64,000 bases of DNA from Hyphomicrobiaceae bacterium. Lineage in GTDB: Bacteria; Pseudomonadota; Alphaproteobacteria; Rhizobiales; Hyphomicrobiaceae. The notes beneath the pieces were generated by a model. The model saw nothing but the letters and a program-made list of their open reading frames with translations. It made no database searches and had not been told where the DNA came from. Both the position numbers and the translations under genes were made by a program. Positions 43,218 through 52,636 of the stretch are shown here, one piece after another. The DNA lies in assembly GCA_008933705.1 (NCBI GenBank), contig WBUN01000011.1, forward strand, positions 1 through 64,000. The letters run 5' to 3'. The stretch's first letter is position 1, and each line of letters starts with the position of its first letter.

Positions 43218-45077
43218 ATGAAGCCGCAGGCTCCCGAAAGCCGCCTCGACGTGGTCGAGATCTTCGATGATCTGGGCCCGGACGAGCGTGCGCGGCTGGC
43301 CGCCGAGCTGCAGACGCTCAGCCTGAAGCGCGGTGACGTGCTGGTGCGCCAGGGCGAGACGGCGGATGCGCTGTACATCGTCGTGACTGGACGCTTCATC
43401 GTCACGGTCGACGGCCGCCGCCAGCCGGTGGCCGAGCTCGGACCCGGGCAACCGATCGGCGAGATCGCCTTCCTTGCCGGGGGCGCGCGCACGGCGACGG
43501 TGACGGCGCTGCGTGACAGCCTGGTGCTGCGTCTGGGGCGCGCAGAGTTCGAGGCGCTTTCTGCGCGCAGCCCCGGCATCTGGCGCACGCTCACGGTTAC
43601 GCTGGCGCGGCGCGTAGCCGAGGGCAACGTCGACCGCGCGGCGCCGCCTGACCCGCGACCACGCACGGTCGCACTCATTCGCGCCGGGGCGAGCCCGCTG
43701 CCCGAGACGTTCGTCGCCCGCCTCCTGACAACGTTCGAACGCTCCAGCCGGACCTTGCTGGTCGATGCCGCCAAGGCTAACGATGTCCTGCCTGCCGGCA
43801 CGCCTCTCGACAGCGCCGAGGCGACGCGCGCGCTCAACGCGCTCGAGAACCGCAGCGACTACGTGCTGTTCCTCGCCGACGCCGAGCTGACGCCCTGGTC
43901 CGAGAAGGCGATCCGGCAGGCGGATCTGGTGCTGGCGATCGGCTGGCACAATGCAACCGACACACGGCCCAACGCGCTCGAGCGGCTCGCGGCCGACCTG
44001 CTGCCGGCCGATGCGCAGCGCCTGGTGCTGCTGCACGAGACGCGTGCGCCCATCACCGGCACGGCTCGCTGGCTCGCGGGCCGAACCATCGCCATGCACC
44101 ATCACGTAGCACTCGATGCGCCGGGCGACATCGGGCGGCTGTTCCGCTTCGTGCACGGAACGGCGCTCGGCCTCGTCGCCTGCGGCGGCGGCGCCTACTG
44201 CGCGGCGCACATCGGACTCTATAAGGCGCTGCTGCAGTCGGGGATCACCTTCGACATCATGGGCGGCACCTCGGGCGGCGGCGCCATGACGGCGGCCTTC
44301 GCCATGGGCACCGCGCCCGACGACGTGGATCGCGCCACGCACGAGATATTCGTCACCAACAAGGCCATGCGCCGCTACACGTGGCCGCGCTACAGCCTGC
44401 TCGACCACACCAACTTCGACCGGCAGCTCGCCAGATACTACGGCGGGGTCGACATCGAGGATCTGTGGATCCCCTACTTCGCCGTCTCCACCAACCTGTC
44501 GCGACACGACCTGCACCGGCATCGGCAGGGCGACTTGTGGGCGGCCGTGCGCGCGACCGGATCGGTGCCGGTTCTGCTGCCGCCCTACTACACCGCCGAC
44601 GGGCACATGCTGGTCGACGGCGCCATCATGGACAACGTGCCGGTGCGCATCATGCACGAGCTGAAGAGCGGCCCCAACATCGTCGTCAGCTTCGATGTGC
44701 CCAAGCTCGAGCGCTTCGACGTCGACTACAGGGCGCTGCCGGGCCGCGCGCACCTGCTGAAATGCGCCGTCAACCCGCTGCTGCGGCGCACCCTGCCGAG
44801 GGCGCCGGGCGTCGGCACCGTGCTCATGCGCTCGCTGATGGCCAACCGGCAGGACTTCGACCGGCATCTGCAGGCTGACGACATACTGCTGGTACCGCCC
44901 ATTCCATCCGACATGGGTGTGCTCGACTGGCACCGCCATACCGAGCTGATGGACCGCGCCTATCGCTGGACCATGCGCGAGGCGGCGCGCCTGAAGGCGG
45001 AAGGGCACCCGGTCATGGCAGCGCCGGGGCGCGGGACGGCCGCCGTTCGTGCGGCCGAGCTGCCTGTGGCTGAATGA
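43218..45077 (+). CDS. cyclic-nucleotide-binding / patatin-like phospholipase (NTE type)
   Basis: A 619-residue protein. Residues about 10-130 form a CRP-like cNMP-binding domain (LVRQGETADALYIVVTGRF, then PIGEIAFLAGGARTATVTA). A middle region (about 145-310) has an ISPREC-like/Rossmann look. A patatin phospholipase domain has the glycine loop ACGGGAYCAAHIG near 321, nucleophile GTSGGG at 350-355 and catalytic Asp in DGA at 467-469. This is the neuropathy-target-esterase layout; members hydrolyse lysophospholipids under possible cNMP control. The ATG at 43218 begins before the cNMP domain; the track's earlier start adds 33 residues. Confidence 0.88.
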   Translation: MKPQAPESRLDVVEIFDDLGPDERARLAAELQTLSLKRGDVLVRQGETADALYIVVTGRFIVTVDGRRQPVAELGPGQPIGEIAFLAGGARTATVTALRDSLVLRLGRAEFEALSARSPGIWRTLTVTLARRVAEGNVDRAAPPDPRPRTVALIRAGASPLPETFVARLLTTFERSSRTLLVDAAKANDVLPAGTPLDSAEATRALNALENRSDYVLFLADAELTPWSEKAIRQADLVLAIGWHNATDTRPNALERLAADLLPADAQRLVLLHETRAPITGTARWLAGRTIAMHHHVALDAPGDIGRLFRFVHGTALGLVACGGGAYCAAHIGLYKALLQSGITFDIMGGTSGGGAMTAAFAMGTAPDDVDRATHEIFVTNKAMRRYTWPRYSLLDHTNFDRQLARYYGGVDIEDLWIPYFAVSTNLSRHDLHRHRQGDLWAAVRATGSVPVLLPPYYTADGHMLVDGAIMDNVPVRIMHELKSGPNIVVSFDVPKLERFDVDYRALPGRAHLLKCAVNPLLRRTLPRAPGVGTVLMRSLMANRQDFDRHLQADDILLVPPIPSDMGVLDWHRHTELMDRAYRWTMREAARLKAEGHPVMAAPGRGTAAVRAAELPVAE

Positions 45078-45338
45078 GCGGCGTGCGCCGACTGTGCAGC
45101 GCAAGATCGCGCCGAGCATGACGTAATCGTCCCGTCGGCATGTGGCGGGCAGGTCCGCCCCCGCGACAGCCGCAAGGCGTGGATTGCCAATCCTTGCAAA
45201 GCTGCCGCCGGCGCACCAACTCCAATAGAGGTGCCGGATCGGCCATGCCCTGTCATGCGGGTCGATCCCACAGCCCTCAGTCGATGAGGCTGATCACAGT
45301 CGCATCTGACCGGCCTCGGACAGTCCAGGGAGGACGCC

Positions 45339-46166
45339 ATGGCTGTGATTGCGATGACGCGCGAGATGGCGACGCTCGGCAAGGACGTGGCCGCCGGAGT
45401 CGCAGACCGACTGGGCCTTGCGGTCGTGCACCACGAGCTCGTCGAGCATGACATCGCCGAGCGCGCGGGACTGCGCGAGAGCGAGGTGCACAGGTTCCTC
45501 GAGGGCGAGGCCACGCTCCTGGAACGCTGGAAGATCGATCGCCAGCGCCTTTCCCGCTACACCGCCGAGGAGATCCTGGAACTTGCCGTGAAGGGCAACG
45601 TGCTGATCCGCGGCTGGGGCGCAACCTACCTGCTCCGCCTGGTACCCCACGTCATATGCGTGCGCATCTGCGCACCGATGGCATTCCGCGAGCAGGTGCT
45701 GATGCGCCGTCTCGGCATCGAAAACGCAGCCCTGGCGCGGCGGGAAATCGGCCGCAACGATGCGGCCCACAATGTAACCATGCAGAGAATCTTCGGCGTC
45801 AACTGGCTGGACGCCACGCTCTACGCCATCGTTCTCAATACGGAGCGCGTGCCGGTCGAGGACTGCGTTCAGCAGATTGTCGCCCTGACGCGAAGTCCGG
45901 CGTTCCAGGAAACGGCGCGTTCGCGCGGCGCCTTGATGGACGAGCTGGTGTTGTGCCGCGTCCGCGCGGTGCTCGATCAGCATTTCGGCTCCGGCATAGA
46001 AACGCTTGGCGGCATCGAGCCGACGGTGTCGGAGGGGAAGGTCATGCTGACGGGAGCAACGACCGATCGGAACACGATCACGGAAGCCGTGCGCCTCACG
46101 CGCGCCGTGAAGGGTGTTAAGGCCGTCGACAACCGCATCGCCCATGTCACCATGCGGGCGACATGA
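45339..46166 (+). CDS. cytidylate-kinase-like protein with C-terminal BON-like domain
   Basis: A 275-residue protein. Residues about 1-190 follow the cytidylate-kinase-like family pattern (AMTREMATLGKDVAAGVADRLGLAVVHHELVEHDIAERAG), but the phosphate loop lacks a clear GxxGxGK(S/T). The last about 70 residues (VMLTGATTDRNTITEAVRLTRAVKGVKAVDNRI) match the BON repeat, a lipid- or osmotic-stress-related module usually found in periplasmic proteins. No signal peptide is present. The combination is unusual and its role unknown. Confidence 0.7.
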   Translation: MAVIAMTREMATLGKDVAAGVADRLGLAVVHHELVEHDIAERAGLRESEVHRFLEGEATLLERWKIDRQRLSRYTAEEILELAVKGNVLIRGWGATYLLRLVPHVICVRICAPMAFREQVLMRRLGIENAALARREIGRNDAAHNVTMQRIFGVNWLDATLYAIVLNTERVPVEDCVQQIVALTRSPAFQETARSRGALMDELVLCRVRAVLDQHFGSGIETLGGIEPTVSEGKVMLTGATTDRNTITEAVRLTRAVKGVKAVDNRIAHVTMRAT

Positions 46167-46477
46167 CCTCGGGGCCAGCCCGCCTGCCCGGCGTCATGGG
46201 CTTGCGCCGGGCGCATTGGCCGCCGGCGTCCCGGCCGGGGCTTGGTGAATGAGCGCCAGCCCGGCGCGGCGTCAACGTCGCTCTTGTCGGAGCCATGCGC
46301 CAAGCCTAAGCTGACAACATGATAGCTGGCGAGCGACCGGGCAGGATGCGCCGCGCGGATTGCCAGCAACGAGCGCCGGAGCCCGTCGCGACGACGGCCC
46401 GGCTGGCCCGCGCTAAATGCGGCGTGTCCTTGAGCGGTTCGCCACGCACGGCGTGACGCAAACCGAAGGAGGACACC
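46167..46477 (+). other. 311-bp intergenic region before the YbaK gene
   Basis: No gene, terminator or repeat is supported. It ends with AAGGAGGACACC, a strong ribosome-binding site for the YbaK-type gene, and presumably contains that gene's promoter. Confidence 0.4.
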
Positions 46478-46948
46478 ATGGGTATCGCGCTGACGCTTCA
46501 GCAATACCTCAGCGATCAACACATCGACTACGAGGTGATGACACACGAACGAACGAGCACGGCGATGCAATCCGCTCGCGCAAGCCATGTACCGGGCGAC
46601 AACCTGGCCAAAGGCGTGGTGCTGACACGGGAAGGCGGCTATGTCGTCGCCATTCTTCCTGCATCCCGCAGAGTCCAGCTGGATGCGATCGAGGAGATGC
46701 TGCACTGCCCGGTCAGCATGGCCTCAGAGGATGAGATCAGCGGTCTGTTCCCCGATTGCGAGACCGGCGCCGTGCCGGCGATCGGAGCTGCCTATGCGGT
46801 CGACTGCATCGTCGACGACAGCCTCGATCGGCAAGGTGATATCTACCTGGAAGGTGGCGATCACCTCAGCCTGATCCACATCGGCGGGACGCAGTTCCGC
46901 GACCTCATGAAGGATGCGCCGCGCGGGCACATTGCCGCGCCGGCCTGA
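46478..46948 (+). CDS. YbaK/EbsC-type aminoacyl-tRNA deacylase-like protein
   Basis: A 156-residue YbaK/ProX-domain protein. Conserved features are the early MTHERTSTAMQSARASHVPG, LAKGVVLTREGGYVVAILPAS with the central Lys, and a late PAIGAAYAVDCIVDDSL segment. Such proteins hydrolyse mischarged tRNAs in trans. Members of this single-domain group vary in specificity, so the target tRNA is not assigned. Confidence 0.82.
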   Translation: MGIALTLQQYLSDQHIDYEVMTHERTSTAMQSARASHVPGDNLAKGVVLTREGGYVVAILPASRRVQLDAIEEMLHCPVSMASEDEISGLFPDCETGAVPAIGAAYAVDCIVDDSLDRQGDIYLEGGDHLSLIHIGGTQFRDLMKDAPRGHIAAPA

Positions 46949-47046
46949 TCGCCGGTCGCAATCATGGCTGCAAAGGCGCAGGCAGATAGCGCCGGGCCAC
47001 GACGCTGAGAAAGGTCACGGCGCGGGGGGGGGGTGGCGCTGCGTCC

Positions 47047-48318
47047 TCAGTAAAGGAGATAGCGGGCGCGCCGGACCTTGAACTGCGCGACTTCGTTCTG
47101 CCATGCACTCACGATGGCCGAACCGTCGCTGCCGCCCATGAGGAGGCGATGGAGACGCTTCGTGCCGGCAATGGCGTGCAGCATCTTCAAGTTCGGGAAC
47201 AGCCGCGTCACCCGCTTCGACCGCGCCTCGGCCGCCACGACGCAGAGCACGTGCATTCCGACCTCGAGCGGCTCGATGCGCGCGGCGTCCGTGACGACGA
47301 CCCGCACTCCTTCGATCTTCCGCCCCTCGAAGCGCGGCCGCGTGGCCACGCGCGGGATGGCGTGGGGCGTGAAGACCGCCGTCTCGAACCGCACGCCGGC
47401 AAGCCCGATGGCGTTGAGGTTCGCCACGACGCGCGGCGCCTCGAGCCAGGGCGCGCCGAAAAGCGAGAAAGGAGTCGCTGTGCCGCGCCCCTCGCTGACC
47501 TCGGCCTCGCCGACGATGCCGATGCCGGGGTAGACGAGCGCGGACTCGAATGTGGGAATGTTCGGGCTCGTCGCCACCCAGGCACGCCCGGTCTGCGGCC
47601 AGCGCATGGACCGCTGCCAGCCGTGCATCGCAACGACGCTCAGGTCGAGATCATCGAGGCCTTCCAGCCATCGCTCCTCCTTGATCATGCGCGCGAGCTC
47701 GCCCACGGTCAGACCGTGCACGATGGGGATCGGGTACTGCCCGACAAAGGAGCGCAGCGGCCGCTCGAGAACGAACCCCGAGACGTACTCGCCTCCGAGC
47801 GGATTGGGCCGGTCGAGAACGATGAAAGGGATGCGCGCCGCCGCCGCGCCCTGCATGGCGAGGCCCATGGTCGATATGTAGGTGTAGAAGCGGGCGCCGA
47901 CCTCCTGAATGTCGAAAACCAGGACATCGACGTTGCGCAGCATGGCCGGCGTCGGCTTCCGGCTGGCGCCGTAGAGACTGTAGACGGGGATGCCTGTCTT
48001 CGTGTCGACGCCATCGCGCACGCTTGCGCCGGCCTCCGCGTCGCCGCGAAAGCCGTGCTCCGGCGCGAAGATGGCCGTGAGCCTTACGTTCGGCGTCCGG
48101 CTCAGCAGATCAGCCAGATGCTCGCCGCCAACGCGTCCGGTCTGATTGGTGATGAGGCCGACCCGCTTGCCGGCAAGGGCGGCGAAGCCCGAGGCGGCGA
48201 GCACATCGGCGCCGGTCGCGACCGGACTGGATCGGGCAGGCGTTCGGCTCAATGACGAATGGGCCATGGCCAGGCTGCACACGATCGCGAGAAGGAATGC
48301 ACAGGCAGTGCGGGTCAT
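47047..48318 (-). CDS. namZ: exo-beta-N-acetylmuramidase NamZ-like (DUF1343) protein
   Basis: A 423-residue exported protein. A signal peptide (MTRTACAFLLAIVCSLAMAHS) precedes the DUF1343 domain. The domain shows KRVGLITNQTGR, FAPEHGFRGDAEAGASV, VFDIQEVGARFYTYISTM and FIVLDRPNPLGG. Characterised members release terminal MurNAc from peptidoglycan fragments, for recycling or scavenging. All main motifs are present. The ATG at 48318 is chosen because it starts the signal peptide. No other muropeptide genes are adjacent. Confidence 0.85.
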   Translation of the reverse strand: MTRTACAFLLAIVCSLAMAHSSLSRTPARSSPVATGADVLAASGFAALAGKRVGLITNQTGRVGGEHLADLLSRTPNVRLTAIFAPEHGFRGDAEAGASVRDGVDTKTGIPVYSLYGASRKPTPAMLRNVDVLVFDIQEVGARFYTYISTMGLAMQGAAAARIPFIVLDRPNPLGGEYVSGFVLERPLRSFVGQYPIPIVHGLTVGELARMIKEERWLEGLDDLDLSVVAMHGWQRSMRWPQTGRAWVATSPNIPTFESALVYPGIGIVGEAEVSEGRGTATPFSLFGAPWLEAPRVVANLNAIGLAGVRFETAVFTPHAIPRVATRPRFEGRKIEGVRVVVTDAARIEPLEVGMHVLCVVAAEARSKRVTRLFPNLKMLHAIAGTKRLHRLLMGGSDGSAIVSAWQNEVAQFKVRRARYLLY

Positions 48319-48389
48319 CAGTATGCGGGCGGGATGGGGCACGCTCAGCCACGCCGACGCGTGATGCCCCAAATGGCCAGCCCGCCTGC

Positions 48390-48584
48390 TCAGCGCATGC
48401 GGCCGGTGATGGCGCGCACGATAATGCGGCCGAGGCTGGCGGCGATGGCGCGGATGAAGGATTTCATCGCCGCCTCGCCGACGCTCTGGCGCTGATAGCC
48501 GCGACGCGGCGTCGGCGATGCGTAGTTGTAGTCCTCCCGCTGTGCGGGTGCGCTAGAATTGCGGTCGTCGGCTCTGTTCGCCAT
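48390..48584 (-). CDS. small paralogue of the DUF853 ATPase C-terminal tail
   Basis: A 64-residue protein with an AGGAGACGG ribosome-binding site before the ATG at 48584. After a disordered Arg/Asp/Tyr-rich N-terminus, its last 30 residues (SVGEAAMKSFIRAIAASLGRIIVRAITGR) align closely with the last 30 of the upstream ATPase (GLGETFTKSIMRSVASSLGTAIVKAILGG). It therefore looks like a detached, duplicated tail segment, an amphipathic helix that may bind a membrane or the ATPase. It lies 10 nt after the ATPase gene and is surely co-transcribed. Confidence 0.7.
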   Translation of the reverse strand: MANRADDRNSSAPAQREDYNYASPTPRRGYQRQSVGEAAMKSFIRAIAASLGRIIVRAITGRMR

Positions 48585-48594
48585 GGTCCGTCTC

Positions 48595-50058
48595 CTATCG
48601 CCGCCCGCCCAGAATGGCCTTGACAATGGCGGTGCCGAGGCTGCTCGCCACCGAGCGCATGATCGACTTGGTGAAGGTCTCGCCCAATCCCTGGCGACGG
48701 CCGGTGCCGTTGCCCATCAGAATGCTGCCCCAGCCCTCGGACTGGCTGGCCTGGGTGCTCGCCTTCTTCTGCAGCATCTCGTAGGCGGAGTCCCGATCCA
48801 TCACCTCCTCGTACTTGCCGTAGACGGGGCTCGCCTCGATCTTGGCCTTGCGCTCGGACTCGTTGACGGGCCCGATGCGCGCCGAGGGCGGGCGGATCAG
48901 CGTGCGCTGCACGATCGAGGGCTCGCCGCCCTTGTGCAGCACGGAGACCAGCGCCTCGCCGACCTTGAGCTCCTGGATCACACGCTCGGTGTCGATCTCC
49001 GGGTTCGGCCGGAAGGTCTCGGCCGCGGCACGGATGCCCTTCTGCTCGATGGGCGTGAAGGCGCGCAGTGCATGCTGGATGCGGTTGCCGAGCTGGGCGG
49101 AGACGGAGTTGGGGACGTCGCGCGGGTTCTGTGTGACGTAGTAGACGCCGACCCCCTTGGAGCGGATGAGGCGCGTCACGCGCTCCACCTGCTCGAGCAG
49201 CGCCTTGGGCGCCTCGTTGAACAGCAGATGCGCCTCGTCGAAGAAGAAGACGAGCTTCGGCTTCGGCGGATCGCCGAGCTCGGGCAGCTTGTCGAAGAGC
49301 TGGGCCAGCATCCACAGCAGGAACGTGCCGTAGAGCCGCGGGGTCTTCATCAGCCTGTCGGCGGCGAGAATGTTGATATAGCCGCGGCCGTCCGGCGCGG
49401 TCTTCATGAAGTCCTTGATGTCGAGCGACGGCTCGCCGAAGAAATTGTTGGCACCCTGCTCCTCGAGCACGAGCAGGCGCCGCTGGATGGCACCGACCGA
49501 GATGGCGGCAACGTTGCCGTACTTGGTCATCAGGGACTTGCCGCGCTGGCCGATGTCGTTGGCCATCGAGCGCAAGTCCTTGAGATCGAGGAGCGGCAGG
49601 CCCTCGTCGGCGGCCACGCGGAACATGATGTTGAGAACACCCTCCTGAGTCTCGTTGAGCTCCAGGAGGCGCGACAGCAGAAGGGGGCCCATCTCCTGCA
49701 CCGTCGCGCGGATGGGATGGCCCATCTCGCCGAACAGGTCCCAGTACATGGTCGGGTAGGCGGTGTTGGACCAGTCGTCGAGCCCGATCTCCTTGGCGCG
49801 CTTGGCAAGCCCCTCTTTCGGCTCACCCATGGCCGACACACCCGAGAGATCGCCCTTGATGTCGGCGGCGAAGACCGGCACGCCGGCATCCGAGAAGCCC
49901 TCGGCCATCACCTGCAGCGAGACGGTCTTGCCGGTGCCGGTGGCGCCGGTGACGAGGCCGTGCCGGTTGGCGAGCTTGAGCTCCAGGTACTCGGCGCCCG
50001 CGCCGCTGCGCCCGAGGAAGATCTTGCCCTCTTGCATCAGCGCTTCGCTCTTCACCAT
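48595..50058 (-). CDS. DUF853 / HerA-like helicase ATPase
   Basis: A 487-residue P-loop ATPase related to E. coli YjgR and to HerA/FtsK. It has Walker A GATGTGKT at 38-45, AADIKGDLSG, Walker B KLVFFFDEAHLLF near 270 and VYYVTQNPRDVP. The C-terminus ends in an amphipathic helix (SIMRSVASSLGTAIVKAIL). The function of DUF853 is not established; a DNA-translocating or hexameric role is inferred. A AAGGAG site precedes the ATG. The downstream 64-aa gene duplicates its C-terminal helix. Confidence 0.88.
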   Translation of the reverse strand: MVKSEALMQEGKIFLGRSGAGAEYLELKLANRHGLVTGATGTGKTVSLQVMAEGFSDAGVPVFAADIKGDLSGVSAMGEPKEGLAKRAKEIGLDDWSNTAYPTMYWDLFGEMGHPIRATVQEMGPLLLSRLLELNETQEGVLNIMFRVAADEGLPLLDLKDLRSMANDIGQRGKSLMTKYGNVAAISVGAIQRRLLVLEEQGANNFFGEPSLDIKDFMKTAPDGRGYINILAADRLMKTPRLYGTFLLWMLAQLFDKLPELGDPPKPKLVFFFDEAHLLFNEAPKALLEQVERVTRLIRSKGVGVYYVTQNPRDVPNSVSAQLGNRIQHALRAFTPIEQKGIRAAAETFRPNPEIDTERVIQELKVGEALVSVLHKGGEPSIVQRTLIRPPSARIGPVNESERKAKIEASPVYGKYEEVMDRDSAYEMLQKKASTQASQSEGWGSILMGNGTGRRQGLGETFTKSIMRSVASSLGTAIVKAILGGRR

Positions 50059-50270
50059 GGCGTGCTCCTTGCGGGGAGGGGCGACTCAAGGTCGCCCGTT
50101 GCCTGCCCTGATTACATGCCGGCCCAGTCTTGGCAATGGACGGTTGCATGTCCATCGTGGGGATAACTGATGCCGGTTCATGCTGCAATATTGGGCATTG
50201 GAAAGGCAGCGGAATGGGCTACCAATGGCGGGAACGCCAGCCCTCGAGGGCGCCGAAAACGAGACGGATC

Positions 50271-52145
50271 ATGACTGGACCCGATGTGCCGCTGGCTGCC
50301 GGCTTCGAGCAGCCCTCCCGCGAGGCGTGGCTGAAGCTGGTCGAAAAGGTGCTCAAGGGCGCCGATTTCGAGAAGCGGCTGGTGTCGCGCACGGCCGACG
50401 GGCTGGCCGTTGAGCCGCTCTATACCCGCCAAGATACCGGCCAAGACGCGACGCCCGCGCCGCTGCCGGCCGGGCGGACCGGGGCCCGCGCGTGGGATAT
50501 CCGTCAGCGTCACGCCGAGCCCGATGCGGTGCTCGCCAACAAGGCCATCCTGGAGGATCTGGAGGGCGGCGTCACATCGCTCCTCCTGCAGATCAAGGCG
50601 CCGGGGCAGACCGGCATCTCCTACCGCGCGAAGCCCCTGTCCACGGCGCTCAAGGGGGTGTTCCTCAATGCCTGCACGATCGCACTCGATGCCCGCGAGA
50701 ACACCATGGACGCCGCGGGCAGCCTGATCGAGATCTGGCGCGAGGGCAGTATCGGCGAGAATGTGCGCCGCGGCGCCTTCAACTTCGACCCGCTCGGCGT
50801 GCTGGCCGAGACGGGCACGCTCTACCATCCAGCCGGCCGCTCATGCGAGATCGCGGCCGAGCTTGCCAACAGCTGCCGCAGCATGCCGCACGTGAGCGCG
50901 CTGCTGGCCGACGGGCGCCCCTATCACGAGGCCGGCGCCAGCGAGGCGCAGGAGCTGGCGGCAATGCTCGCCACGCTGGTCGCCTACCTGCGCGCCTGCG
51001 AGACGGCGGGGCTCAGGCCGCGATTTGCGCTGGCCAAGATCGCGCTAGGCCTTGCGGCCGATGCCGACCTGTTCCTCACCATCGCCAAGCTGCGCGCGGC
51101 GCGATTGCTGGTGGCGCGCGTGGCGGACGCCTGCGGCGCCGGCACCGCCGCGGAGAGCATGCATCTGACGGCCACCACCTCCGAGCGCATGATGGCCAGG
51201 CGCGATCCGTGGGTGAACATGCTGCGCACCACGGCGGCCTGCGCGGGTGCCGCATTCGGCGGCGCCGACGCCATCACCGTGCTGCCCTTCACGTGGGCGC
51301 TCGGCCAGCCCGATGCGTTCGCGCGCCGCATCGCACGCAACACGCACCTGGTGTTGCAGGAGGAGAGCGCGCTCGGCCGCGTGGCCGATCCGGCCGCCGG
51401 CTCCTGGTTCGTCGAGAAGCTGACGCAGGACCTGGCGCAGAAGGCGTGGTCGCTGTTCCAGGAGATCGAGGCCAAGGGCGGCATGGCGCGCGCGCTCGAA
51501 ACCGAATTCATCCAGGCCCAGATCGGCAAGGTCGCCGAGGCCCGCGCCAGGAGCATCACCACCGGCCGGCTGGAGCTGACCGGCGTGTCGGCGTTTCCCA
51601 TGCTGGCCGACGACGGCGTCAAGGCCGAGCCGCATCCCGTGCCCGACCCGGTGGTGAAAGGCGCCACGTCGGTGGCGCCGCTGACACCCCGCCGCCTCGC
51701 CGAGCCGTTCGAGCGCCTGCGCGACGCCTCCGATGCCCATCTTGCCAGGACCGGCCGGCGCCCGCAGGTGTTCGTCGCCACGCTCGGCGAACTGTCCGAA
51801 TTCAACACGCGCGCGACGTGGACGACCAACTTCCTGGCTGCCGGCGGCATCGAGGCGATCGTGGGCGAGGGTGCTCACAACTCTGCGGACGCCGGCAAGG
51901 CGTTTGCCGAGAGCGGTGCGCCGATCGCCTGCCTCTGCTCGTCCGACAAGATCTACGCAGAGCTGGGGGAAGCGACTGCGGGCGTGCTGAAGGCCGCGGG
52001 GGCCCGGCAGGTGCTGCTCGCCGGGCGTCCGAGAGAGCAGGAAGCCGCACTGAAGGCGGCCGGCGTCGATGGATTCGTGCATGCAGGCTGCGATGCCGTG
52101 CAAACGCTGACCGGGCTGCACCGCGCGTTGAACGTAGGGGAGTGA
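50271..52145 (+). CDS. mutA: methylmalonyl-CoA mutase small (beta) subunit
   Basis: A 624-residue member of the methylmalonyl-CoA mutase family. The barrel domain shows ARAWDIRQRH, HLTATTSERMMARRDPWVNMLR and DPAAGSWFVEKLT. The C-terminal part has a cobalamin-domain fold but no DxHxxG motif, so it cannot bind B12 as the catalytic subunit does. This is the signature of the non-catalytic small subunit, which pairs with MutB to isomerise methylmalonyl-CoA and succinyl-CoA. mutB, which normally follows directly, is absent: the next gene is convergent. The ATG at 50271 is chosen over the track's 50130. Confidence 0.85.
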   Translation: MTGPDVPLAAGFEQPSREAWLKLVEKVLKGADFEKRLVSRTADGLAVEPLYTRQDTGQDATPAPLPAGRTGARAWDIRQRHAEPDAVLANKAILEDLEGGVTSLLLQIKAPGQTGISYRAKPLSTALKGVFLNACTIALDARENTMDAAGSLIEIWREGSIGENVRRGAFNFDPLGVLAETGTLYHPAGRSCEIAAELANSCRSMPHVSALLADGRPYHEAGASEAQELAAMLATLVAYLRACETAGLRPRFALAKIALGLAADADLFLTIAKLRAARLLVARVADACGAGTAAESMHLTATTSERMMARRDPWVNMLRTTAACAGAAFGGADAITVLPFTWALGQPDAFARRIARNTHLVLQEESALGRVADPAAGSWFVEKLTQDLAQKAWSLFQEIEAKGGMARALETEFIQAQIGKVAEARARSITTGRLELTGVSAFPMLADDGVKAEPHPVPDPVVKGATSVAPLTPRRLAEPFERLRDASDAHLARTGRRPQVFVATLGELSEFNTRATWTTNFLAAGGIEAIVGEGAHNSADAGKAFAESGAPIACLCSSDKIYAELGEATAGVLKAAGARQVLLAGRPREQEAALKAAGVDGFVHAGCDAVQTLTGLHRALNVGE

Positions 52146-52146
52146 C

Positions 52147-52509
52147 TCAAAGGGTCGCGGTCGGCTTGTGTGCCGCCTGGCTGTCCGCCGGCGCCTGGTC
52201 ACGCCGCTCGGTCATGCCGTAGTCGCGCACCACCGTTGCGACGCGCAACCGGTAGTCGCGGAAGACGCCGCTGCGGCCCGCGCTCTGGACCGCCCGATGC
52301 TGCGTGTGCCGGCGCCAGTTGGCGACCGCCTCCTCGTCGCGCCACATCGACAGCGACAGCATCTTGTCGGGATCGGTGAGGCTCTGGAAACGCTCCACCG
52401 AGATGAAGCCTTCGATCTTCTCCAGCTCCGGTCGCAGACGCGCCGCGTAGTCGAGGTAGGAGTCCCGGCGGCCGTCTGCGGGCCACACCTCGAAGATGAC
52501 CGCAATCAT
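52147..52509 (-). CDS. antibiotic biosynthesis monooxygenase (ABM) family protein
   Basis: A 120-residue ABM-fold protein. MIAVIFEVWPADGRRDSYLDYA, then LRPELEKIEGFISVERFQSL and MLSLSMWRDEEAVANWRRHTQH are the typical strand-helix-strand segments, including the conserved W-R-x-x-x-H end. A short disordered tail follows. Members are small monooxygenases or heme/quinol-handling proteins. It lies downstream of the livFGMH genes on the same strand and one base from the convergent mutA stop. Confidence 0.78.
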   Translation of the reverse strand: MIAVIFEVWPADGRRDSYLDYAARLRPELEKIEGFISVERFQSLTDPDKMLSLSMWRDEEAVANWRRHTQHRAVQSAGRSGVFRDYRLRVATVVRDYGMTERRDQAPADSQAAHKPTATL

Positions 52510-52636
52510 GTTTCCGATCCCTGCTGTGCTGTGTTCTGCCTTGGTGACGCGAGTGGAGCGACAGATTGCCTGCTCCGTCAAGCGCGGCGCCTTGTGCCAT
52601 TCGCCGGACAGGAGACGGCTCGCTCCCCGTCCCACG

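Noticed and set aside
43023-45119. 698-aa minus-strand ORF inside the NTE-type gene
   Set aside because: Antisense shadow of a gene with intact cNMP and patatin domains.
47021-47036. Run of ten or more G residues
   Set aside because: A homopolymer tract in a non-coding gap; may be real or a sequencing artefact, with no evident function.
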